A model generated the notes under the pieces. That model was not told the origin of the DNA and did not search any database. It worked only from the letters and a program-made list of their open reading frames with translations. This document shows, one piece after another, positions 6,680-11,681 of a DNA stretch of 11,681 nt; the first letter of the stretch is position 1, and each line of letters starts with the position of its first letter. The translations under genes were made by a program, and so were the position numbers. The DNA lies in the NCBI GenBank assembly GCA_001821155.1, contig MHSB01000024.1, positions 1-11,681 on the forward strand, given 5' to 3'. The DNA is from Candidatus Taylorbacteria bacterium RIFCSPLOWO2_01_FULL_50_130. GTDB lineage: Bacteria; Patescibacteriota; Minisyncoccia; Phycocordibacterales; UBA10002.

Positions 6680-6913
6680 ATGGTCGTCCGGATGCGGTCA
6701 ACCAAATCCCACAGAAACAACCGACGTTCGCATTTCAAACTTGCGCCGCCGTGTTTTTCCGTGTGCGATTCCTGCAAACAGCCGCGACTTTCGCACACGA
6801 TGTGCTTGCATTGCGGCAAGTATAGGGGGAGGATATTCTTTGACGTGCAAAAGCGAATTGACAAGAAGCAGAAGAAACAGAAGGAGCGTGCGAAGACGGC
6901 AGTAGGAAGATAG
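6680..6913 (+). CDS. rpmF: 50S ribosomal protein bL32
   Basis: A structural protein of the large ribosomal subunit. The N-terminus MVVRMRSTKSHRNNRRSHFK aligns with the family pattern (MAVPKRKTSKSRRDKRRAHHK in common relatives). It is followed by a zinc knuckle of C29-C32 and C42-C45 (CDSC and CLHC) and the GKYRGR motif (46-51). At 77 residues it is longer than the usual 55-60; the extra part is a Lys/Arg/Gln-rich C-terminal tail (from about 57). A longer in-frame start at 6644 would add twelve residues without family support and would overlap the promoter, so ATG 6680 is chosen. There is no Shine-Dalgarno site. It lies upstream of nusB and rnc, a sensible ribosome and RNA-processing neighbourhood. 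Confidence 0.92.
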   Translation: MVVRMRSTKSHRNNRRSHFKLAPPCFSVCDSCKQPRLSHTMCLHCGKYRGRIFFDVQKRIDKKQKKQKERAKTAVGR

Positions 6914-6956
6914 CTTATTAGCTGTTTAGCTTGTTGGGTGATGGACTAATAAGCTA
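6911..6956 (+). repeat. Inverted repeat overlapping the rpmF stop codon
   Basis: TAGCTTATTAG (6911-6921) and CTAATAAGCTA (6946-6956) are perfect 11-bp complements around a 24-nt loop. The first TAG is the rpmF stop codon. No T-run follows, so an intrinsic terminator is unlikely. A smaller TAGCT-AAAA-AGCTA hairpin follows at 6968-6981, just before nusB. The whole 6911-6984 spacer is built from TAGCT-like words. Confidence 0.65.
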
Positions 6957-6984
6957 AGAAGTTAATTAGCTAAAAAGCTAGTTT

Positions 6985-7893
6985 ATGGCTAACCGGCACC
7001 TTGCAAGGTCAATCGTACTGCAAACACTGTACGAGTGGGATTTTCGAAAGTTACCAGATGGAAGCACGGTGGATGTTCTTCATCGGAACATCAAAGAGTT
7101 TGCCCCCGGCCTTACGGATTCAGATTTTTTACAGGGGCTTCTCTCAAACATTATCTCAAAACGAGAGGACATAGACCGCATCATCGAGAAAGCCGCTCCG
7201 GACTGGCCGCTCGAAAAAATCGGAATCGTTGACCGAAATGTGCTGCGCCTCGGTCTCTTTGAACTTCTCTTTGCCGATAAGGAGGAAGTGCCGGCAAAAG
7301 TTGCAATCAACGAAGCTATTGAACTCGGGAAGACTTTCGGCGGCGAGAACAGCGGCAAATTCATCAATGGCGTTCTTGGTTCAGTCTACAAAGAGCTTGG
7401 CGAACCCGGCAAGGATGCTCCGCCGAGAAAGAAGAAAGGTGATGTTCCGTTTGAAAAAATGCCGGTTAAAAAACTGGGCGGCGCGGTGGTGTACGCAAAA
7501 AGCGGGAAAGACATCTACCTCGCGCTGGTGCATGACATTTTTAGGCATTGGACACTATCTAAGGGGCAAATAGGAAATAATCCTAGGATTGCAAATGAAG
7601 GCGTTGAGGAGGGTACGGTTCGCAAGATAAAGGAAGAAATCGGAGTTGATGTCGCTATCAGGGCCGACCTCGGAAGCAACGAATACGTTGCCTCCGACCC
7701 GGAGGAAGGAAAAATCCGAAAGCAAGTGCATTATTTTCTCGCGGAGTCAAGGTTTGTTCCGCTGAAACTGGAAAAAAAGGGAGGTCTCGATGACGCGAAG
7801 TGGTTCAAACTGGCCGATATTTTGGAGCTTAACTTTTACAATGACATTTTGCCGATTGTGACGAAAGCAATTAATTTATTACTTAAGAAGTAA
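6985..7893 (+). CDS. nusB: NusB fused to a C-terminal Nudix-like domain
   Basis: Residues 1-138 are a full NusB domain, the rRNA antitermination and ribosome-assembly factor that binds boxA RNA with NusE (S10). Visible features are the RHLARSIVLQTLYEWDF start, VDRNVLRLGLFELLF (82-96) and VAINEAIELGKTFGGENSGKF (106-126). Standard NusB ends at about 140. Here a linker (139-162, with PPRKKKGD) leads to a Nudix fold (about 163-300): GGAVVYAK, LALVHDIFRHWTLSKG, then the Nudix box. The box is not canonical. About five extra residues separate KG (193-194) from E205, and RKIKEEIG (213-220) has K214 where the motif REUXEEXG has its first Glu; E217 and E218 remain. Hydrolase activity is therefore doubtful. 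The frame is continuous with no sign of error. No Shine-Dalgarno site precedes ATG 6985. Confidence 0.92.
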   Translation: MANRHLARSIVLQTLYEWDFRKLPDGSTVDVLHRNIKEFAPGLTDSDFLQGLLSNIISKREDIDRIIEKAAPDWPLEKIGIVDRNVLRLGLFELLFADKEEVPAKVAINEAIELGKTFGGENSGKFINGVLGSVYKELGEPGKDAPPRKKKGDVPFEKMPVKKLGGAVVYAKSGKDIYLALVHDIFRHWTLSKGQIGNNPRIANEGVEEGTVRKIKEEIGVDVAIRADLGSNEYVASDPEEGKIRKQVHYFLAESRFVPLKLEKKGGLDDAKWFKLADILELNFYNDILPIVTKAINLLLKK

Positions 7894-8038
7894 AAAGTAA
7901 AGCACAAATTACAAGCACCAAATTACAAACAAATCCTAAATTCAAGACTTCAAACGCAGATTTCTACATTTTGGTTTTGAGTATTTGAATTTCGGTATTG
8001 TTTGTGGTTTGAGATTTGTGATTTGGAATTTGCAGACC
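7894..8038. repeat. Interspersed inverted-repeat element, copy 3 (between nusB and rnc)
   Basis: It starts directly after the nusB stop with AAAGTAAAGCACAAA (7894-7908, identical to 5617-5631) and continues with CCAAATTACAAACAAATCC (7918-7936, identical to 6373-6391). A T/G-rich right arm (about 7966-8034) includes GAGATTTGTGATTTGGAATT. It fills the whole nusB-rnc gap. A TTG-started frame through it is an artefact of its composition. Confidence 0.75.
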
Positions 8039-8041
8039 TTT

Positions 8042-8737
8042 ATGCAAACAGATTTTGGGAGTTTCGAGAAGAAGATCAAGATCACATTCGGGAATAAGGA
8101 GCTTTTGCGCACCGCCTTTACACACCGCTCATTTTTGAACGAGAATCGAAAAAGCGGAATGGAGCACAACGAACGCCTTGAATTCTTGGGCGACGCGGTG
8201 CTTGAGCTTATCGTCACCGAATATCTCTACGCCAAATATCCGGAGAAGAGCGAGGGCGACCTTACCTCGTATCGCTCCGCGCTCGTAAATGCCGTTACGC
8301 TCGCCTCTGTGGCGGAGAGTTTGGGAATGAACGATCATCTGCTCTTGAGTCGGGGGGAGGCAAAAGACATCGGCCGCGCGCGGCAAATCATCCTTGCGAA
8401 CACAATAGAAGCGTTTATCGGTGCGCTCTACCTTGACCAAGGATATGAACCCGCAAAGGCATTCATATCACGCCATCTTTTCAAGTTGCTTGATACCATC
8501 GTTGAAAAGAAAATGTGGCTGGACGCGAAGAGTCATTTTCAAGAAAAGGCGCAGGAGATTGTCGGCATAACTCCCTCGTATGAGACAGTAAGTGAAGTTG
8601 GGCCCGACCACGACAAACAATTCACCGTGGCTGTATTTCTCGGAAGAGAACGCGTCGCGAAGGGAGAAGGGAAGTCAAAACAAGAGGCCGAACAGCAGGC
8701 GGCAAAAGCGGCGCTCGGAGTCAAGGGGTGGAAATAA
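8042..8737 (+). CDS. rnc: Ribonuclease III
   Basis: Cleaves double-stranded RNA, including the stems of precursor rRNA. The catalytic domain shows the signature HNERLEFLGDAVLE (42-55), with E44, E47 and D51, and the second active-site segment LANTIEAFIGALYLDQG (118-134) with E123. Position 120 is Asn where E. coli has Asp114. A dsRNA-binding domain follows (about 161-226: DAKSHFQEKAQE through EAEQQAAKAAL). Length, 231, is typical. A longer TTG start at 7985 only adds repeat-derived residues (MNFGIVCGLRF), so ATG 8042 is preferred. There is no Shine-Dalgarno site; repeat copy 3 ends just before the start. It is downstream of nusB, fitting joint action in rRNA production. Confidence 0.96.
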   Translation: MQTDFGSFEKKIKITFGNKELLRTAFTHRSFLNENRKSGMEHNERLEFLGDAVLELIVTEYLYAKYPEKSEGDLTSYRSALVNAVTLASVAESLGMNDHLLLSRGEAKDIGRARQIILANTIEAFIGALYLDQGYEPAKAFISRHLFKLLDTIVEKKMWLDAKSHFQEKAQEIVGITPSYETVSEVGPDHDKQFTVAVFLGRERVAKGEGKSKQEAEQQAAKAALGVKGWK

Positions 8738-8892
8738 CCGGATTGTCCTCCTTACGAGCGACCTCATGTCGCAAGACGGAAGGATGCCGGTGACACGCAC
8801 GGCGAGCGAACAACAAGAAGGCGCCGCCTCTATCACCCCGAAACTCGCCCATCCTGGGCGGGCCAGGTACATATACCGCTCCTGTGAATCAC
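8738..8892 (+). other. GC-rich non-coding stretch with small hairpins
   Basis: There is no convincing gene here; frames overlapping it are shadows or rnc continuation. Several stems are visible: GCCCA-TCC-TGGGC near 8850 and GGTA-CATA-TACC near 8867. It leads into the terminator-like hairpin at 8893-8928, so the rnc 3' UTR or a small structured RNA is possible. I compared it by eye with SRP RNA, tmRNA, RNase P RNA and tRNA and found none of their signatures. Confidence 0.35.
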
Positions 8893-8928
8893 ATACCGAT
8901 TCGACTCTCTAGTCGAAGCGGTATTTTT
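8893..8928 (+). terminator. Rho-independent terminator downstream of rnc
   Basis: ATACCG pairs with CGGTAT and TTCGACT with AGTCGAA, separated by one A/G mismatch, around a CTCT loop. Five T residues cover the end of the stem and the bases after it (8924-8928). The stem is 13 pairs long with a short U-tail. It would end transcription of the rnhB-to-rnc cluster before typA. Confidence 0.7.
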
Positions 8929-8932
8929 CATG

Positions 8933-8961
8933 TTGCGATTTCTCGGAATTTATCGTACCAT
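8933..8961 (+). promoter_or_regulatory. Possible promoter for typA
   Basis: TTGCGA (8933-8938), a 17-base spacer and TACCAT (8956-8961) match the -35 and -10 consensus at four of six positions each. It lies right after the terminator. The leader from about 8968 would contain a small GGCC-GAGA-GGCC hairpin followed by TCATTTTTG, which might attenuate, and then the typA-like remnant. Confidence 0.4.
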
Positions 8962-9041
8962 ACTGAAATCAGTTTTGGCCGAGAGGCCTCATTTTTGTTT
9001 GCCATTATTTTGCTACTTTCTACCCTCTACCTTTGCTTTTT

Positions 9042-9122
9042 ATGGAAATCAGGAATATAGCAGTCATCGCCCACCTTGGTTTAGAAGCTCTCGGACTCGC
9101 CTCACTACGGGGCAGGCGTTGA
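9042..9122 (+). pseudogene. Remnant of a second typA 5' end (26-codon frame)
   Basis: ATG 9042 opens MEIRNIAVIAHL, which matches the true TypA start MEIRNIAIIAHV at ten of twelve residues; the other two are conservative. The DNA of these twelve codons is only about two-thirds identical, with most changes at third positions, so the two copies diverged while under protein-level selection. After that the frame runs through unrelated sequence (GLEALGLASLRGRR) to TGA 9120. GTTGACCAT at 9118-9126 would encode the next TypA residues VDH if about 40 bases (roughly 9076-9117) were removed, so the copy may be interrupted by an insertion. It sits immediately upstream of intact typA. A translated leader peptide is the alternative reading. 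Confidence 0.6.
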
Positions 9123-9134
9123 CCATCAAATAAC

Positions 9135-10982
9135 ATGGAAATCCGAAACATTGCCATAATTGCTCATGTAGACCACGGAAAAACGACTCTTACCGATGCG
9201 CTTCTAAAGCAGACGGGCGTTGGAAAAGAGGGGGCGTCTATGGATTCGAACGCACTCGAACAGGAGCGCGGTATTACGATCTATGCCAAGAATACGTCCA
9301 TTCCGTATAAGGATGGAAAGATAAACATCGTGGACACGCCGGGACACGCCGATTTCGGCTCCGAAGTGGAGCGCGTGCTTCGCTCCATCGACTCCGTGCT
9401 TCTTGTCGTTGACGCGCAGGAGGGTCCTATGCCGCAGACGCGCTTCGTACTGAAAAAGTCTCTTGAAATTGGACTTCGTCCCATCGTCGTGATTAACAAA
9501 ATTGATAAACCGGCCGCAGACCCTGCACGGGCGCATGAGCAAGTGCTGGAGCTTTTCTTTGAACTGGGCGCGAGCGAAATACAATCAAATTTTCCCGTGG
9601 TGTATTCCATTGGAAGGCAGGGAATCGCCAAAAAGGAACTTACTGATATTCCTTCGCCAGCCGGCGGAGACCTCACTCCGCTTCTCGACACAATTCTTGA
9701 ACATGTCCCTAGCGCCTCTACGACGGAACTTGCGGCAAAACCGCTCCGACTTCAGCCATTCAATCTCGCCTACGACAATTTCCTCGGTCGCATGGCAGTC
9801 GCTCGGTTGTATGAGGGAGTAGCCAAACCGGGAGTAGAAGTATTCATACGGAGTCCGAAAGGCGAGATTCGCAAGGGTAAACTTCTCAAGCTTTTTACGT
9901 GGAAGGGAATGGAAAAAGTAGAAACGTTGGAGGCAATTGCGGGAGATATCGCGCTCATTGCGGGCCTTACTGATATTGAAATCGGCGAAACGGTTTCCGA
10001 AAGTGAAGACGCTACGCCGCTTCCCGTCATTCTGATTGATGAGCCGACCATTGAGCTTATGTTTCTTGTCAACAATTCTCCGTTTGGCGGGCGCGACGGA
10101 AAGTACGTTACTTCACGGCAGATTCGCGAGTATCTCTCTCGCGAGCTAGAGGTGAATGTGGGCCTCAAAATAGATTTTTCCTCAACTGAATATCTGAAGG
10201 TTCGCGGTCGCGGGGAACTCCATATCGCGATACTGCTTGAAAATATGCGCCGAGCCGGATATGAAATTCAGGTATCACAGCCGCAAGTTATCATTCGCGA
10301 AGAAAATGGCGTGAAGACAGAGCCGTTTGAAGAAGTCATCGTTGACATTCCGCAGAAATATCAAGGGGCTGTCATTGAGAAGTTGGGCCGACGAGCTTTT
10401 ATCGTAAAAGATATCCGTTCACCCGAACGAATTTCCGATAGCGAAATTCGCGCAGGCAAGCATTCCGGCGCGGTGCGTCTTATTTTAGAGGGGCCGACGC
10501 GAGGGATATTGGGCTACAGAAGTCAATTTATCATAGACACGAGAGGCGAGGGAATTATGTCCTCGCGCGTCATCGGCTTTAAGCCGCACGCGGGCGAGAT
10601 TAGCAAACGCGCCGTCGGGTCAATGATATCAATGGCGACGGGAAAGGCGCTTGGCTACGCGCTGTGGGGGTTTCAGGAGCGCGGGGCGCTTTACATCGGT
10701 CCCGGCACTCCAGTCTATGAGGGGATGGTCATCGGCAATACCTCAAAAGGGGAGGAGATGACGGTAAATCCGACCAAAGGCAAACAACTCACCAATGTAC
10801 GCGCTTCCGGAACCGACGAAGCGATTGACCTCGTGCCGCCCTTTGAACTTACCATTGAACGGGGTCTTGAAGTGATGGCCGAAGATGAGTACCTCGAGAT
10901 AACTCCCAAACACGTTCGCCTGCGCAAAAAATATCTCACGGACATTGATAGAAGTCGCGCGAAGAGGAAAGCATTCGTATAG
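9135..10982 (+). CDS. typA: Translational GTPase TypA/BipA
   Basis: A ribosome-binding GTPase involved in 50S assembly and stress or cold adaptation. G-domain motifs are intact: G1 AHVDHGKT (10-17), G2 RGITI (45-49), G3 DTPGHADF (67-74), G4 NKID (121-124) and a G5-like SIGRQG (158-163). An EF-Tu-like beta barrel (about 205-295) and EF-G-like domains III and V follow (GRGELHIAILLE, 358-369). The C-terminal domain is TypA-specific, with ATGKALGYALWGFQERG (501-517), GTPVYEGMVIG (524-534) and the ribosome-contact loop NPTKGKQLTNVRASGTDEA (545-563). Length 615 is normal for the family. ATG 9135 has no Shine-Dalgarno site and is preceded by the remnant start at 9042. A strong terminator lies 60 nt after the stop. 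Confidence 0.97.
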   Translation: MEIRNIAIIAHVDHGKTTLTDALLKQTGVGKEGASMDSNALEQERGITIYAKNTSIPYKDGKINIVDTPGHADFGSEVERVLRSIDSVLLVVDAQEGPMPQTRFVLKKSLEIGLRPIVVINKIDKPAADPARAHEQVLELFFELGASEIQSNFPVVYSIGRQGIAKKELTDIPSPAGGDLTPLLDTILEHVPSASTTELAAKPLRLQPFNLAYDNFLGRMAVARLYEGVAKPGVEVFIRSPKGEIRKGKLLKLFTWKGMEKVETLEAIAGDIALIAGLTDIEIGETVSESEDATPLPVILIDEPTIELMFLVNNSPFGGRDGKYVTSRQIREYLSRELEVNVGLKIDFSSTEYLKVRGRGELHIAILLENMRRAGYEIQVSQPQVIIREENGVKTEPFEEVIVDIPQKYQGAVIEKLGRRAFIVKDIRSPERISDSEIRAGKHSGAVRLILEGPTRGILGYRSQFIIDTRGEGIMSSRVIGFKPHAGEISKRAVGSMISMATGKALGYALWGFQERGALYIGPGTPVYEGMVIGNTSKGEEMTVNPTKGKQLTNVRASGTDEAIDLVPPFELTIERGLEVMAEDEYLEITPKHVRLRKKYLTDIDRSRAKRKAFV

Positions 10983-11041
10983 ACGGCGTTCGTAGCGCCG
11001 CCAATTCCCCACTTTTCCAGAAAAATGCGGGTTGACACAAA

Positions 11042-11071
11042 AAACAAAACACCCGGACGGGTGTTTTGTTT
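11042..11071. terminator. Bidirectional intrinsic terminator between typA and the convergent remnant genes
   Basis: AAACAAAACACCC (11042-11054) and GGGTGTTTTGTTT (11059-11071) are perfect 13-bp complements around a GGAC loop. The T-rich arm reads GTTTTGTTT on either strand. It serves typA on the plus strand and the FN3-like frame on the minus strand. A short CGGCG/CGCCG hairpin precedes it right after typA. Confidence 0.8.
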
Positions 11072-11089
11072 GCGCTCAGCGGAACAGAA

Positions 11090-11365
11090 TTATTGTCCGG
11101 TTCTAAATGTTCGCGCGGTAGTGAGCTGCACGTTATTAGTGAGGTCGGTCGATTCGCGAACGTAGAAGTACGCGGTGTTTGGGTTCAGGTTCGCGAGTAT
11201 CACCTCTTGCATGAGATCGAAGGGCAGGGGGTCCGCCACTGTTGCCGCAAAGTCATACACAAACGGATATGTGGTCGAATACAGAATGCGACTTCGAGCG
11301 GGCTCATTAGTGAGCCATTGAATAGTTGCGCTGTTCGTTGTCGAACTGAACACTTCTGTCGACAT
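11090..11365 (-). pseudogene. C-terminal fragment of a fibronectin-III-like surface protein
   Basis: The frame encodes 91 residues with a fibronectin-III-like pattern: SSTTNSATIQWLTNEPARSR (7-26) gives the B and C strands with the core Trp. LANLNPNTAYFYVRE gives the conserved Leu and Tyr strands, and TARTFRTGQ the last strand. Such domains are common in exported bacterial proteins; this piece has no signal peptide. Upstream in the same frame there is a TAA at 11377-11375, then 32 open codons back to a TGA at 11476-11474, so the gene is broken. ATG 11365 has no ribosome-binding site. It ends just before the terminator at 11042-11071. It reads as the 3' end of a longer gene, cut by the transposase-like sequence upstream. 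A short standalone protein is less likely. Confidence 0.55.
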
Positions 11366-11421
11366 GATTGACGCTTACACGTCGGTTGCCGGCCCCCCGG
11401 TGCTCTCGAGCCCGGAAACGC

Positions 11422-11655
11422 GAATAAGAAGCTCTGAACCGCCTTGGTTCGGAGTCCGTATTCGCTTCCAATTTCAGCGAGCGTTTGTTTGTTGAATACA
11501 TACAAACAAAACAGCTCCTCTTTTGATGGAGGAGCTGTTTTGTTTGCTTGAAACTTTTTGTGGCATTGTTTGCATTTCCATCTCTGATGACTTTCTTGAA
11601 ATCCTTTTCTGATACAAGAAACCGACCCGCAGAAGGGGCATTGTTTGCGATTCAT
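11422..11655 (-). pseudogene. Truncated transposase-like gene, N-terminal zinc ribbon and HTH only
   Basis: ATG 11655 opens MNRKQCPFCGSVSCIRKGF, with a zinc ribbon of C6-C9 and C28-C31 (CPFC, CKQC) and a helix-turn-helix-like stretch (about 52-76, VFNKQTLAEIGSEYGLRTKAVQ). This order is typical of the start of several bacterial IS transposases that carry a DDE domain afterwards. No DDE domain follows. After about residue 78 the frame continues to 11200 as unlikely, Arg/Cys/Gln-rich sequence overlapping the FN3-like frame. The family is not assigned. A truncated or decayed insertion sequence joined to the FN3-like gene is the best reading. Confidence 0.6.
11503..11546. repeat. 18-bp perfect inverted repeat within the transposase-like fragment
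   Basis: CAAACAAAACAGCTCCTC (11503-11520) is the exact complement of 11529-11546, around an 8-nt loop. On the plus strand it has the shape of an intrinsic terminator with GTTTTGTTTG in the rising arm. The outer bases AAACAAAAC/GTTTTGTTT are the same as in the typA terminator, while the inner GC-rich stem differs. On the minus strand it encodes part of the transposase-like protein (KTAPPSKEELFCL). Confidence 0.8.
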
Positions 11656-11681
11656 GCGTTTGAATGATGATTTAACTTGCG

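Noticed and set aside
7985..8041. TTG start for rnc adding 19 residues
   Set aside because: The extra residues come from the right arm of repeat copy 3 and have no counterpart in RNase III.
8738..8892. SRP RNA, tmRNA, RNase P RNA or tRNA in the rnc-typA gap
   Set aside because: A GGAAGGA-like word near 8779 recalled SRP RNA, but the surrounding signature does not fit, and no T-arm GGTTCGA motif or other diagnostic sequence was found.
9204..9691. Minus-strand frames opposite typA
   Set aside because: They are antisense to the conserved GTPase motifs and have no features of their own.
11307..11501. 64-codon minus-strand frame between the transposase-like and FN3-like frames
   Set aside because: It is the third frame of the same stretch, with Arg-rich sequence and no domain; the other two frames carry the recognisable protein pieces.

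Overview
The window looks like chromosomal DNA from a bacterium of the Candidate Phyla Radiation (Patescibacteria, probably a Parcubacteria-type lineage). This is an inference. It rests on short or absent Shine-Dalgarno sites, several -10 boxes placed just before start codons, interspersed A/C-rich and T/G-rich inverted repeats between genes, an unusual NusB-Nudix fusion, and ordinary housekeeping genes mixed with small unrecognised ones. TGA is used as a normal stop (membrane-protein gene, rnhB), so the Gracilibacteria/Absconditabacteria code is not in use. G+C is about half, by eye.

Layout. 1-51 may hold the first codons of a minus-strand gene leaving the window. 166-1567 is a strong sigma70-type promoter, a ~125-nt structured leader and a DEAD-box RNA helicase. 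1626-2279 carries a small zinc-ribbon protein and a four-helix membrane protein, neither recognised. 2313-5537 (minus) is dnaE, the replicative polymerase subunit, convergent with the membrane-protein gene. 5766-8737 is a plus-strand RNA-metabolism cluster: rnhB (RNase HII), rpmF (bL32), nusB fused to a Nudix-like domain, and rnc (RNase III). Repeats of one family separate several of these genes, and a 98-bp MITE-like element lies between rnhB and rpmF. 8738-9041 holds a GC-rich structured stretch, a terminator-like hairpin and a possible promoter. 9042-9122 looks like a decayed second copy of the start of typA, and 9135-10982 is intact typA (BipA). A strong hairpin at 11042-11071 ends typA from one side. 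From the other side it ends a minus-strand remnant region, 11090-11655, where the 5' end of a transposase gene abuts the 3' end of a fibronectin-III-like surface-protein gene.

Functionally the window is mostly core information processing. The helicase, RNase III, NusB, bL32 and TypA all act in rRNA synthesis, rRNA processing or ribosome assembly. DnaE and RNase HII serve replication and removal of RNA from DNA. The most interesting points are the NusB-Nudix fusion with an altered Nudix box, the MITE with terminal repeats and a 5-bp target duplication, the duplicated typA start with protein-level conservation, repeat-derived coding sequence in rnhB and possibly dnaE, and likely leaderless initiation at dnaE, rpmF and the membrane-protein gene. 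I saw no tRNA, rRNA, CRISPR array or defence system.
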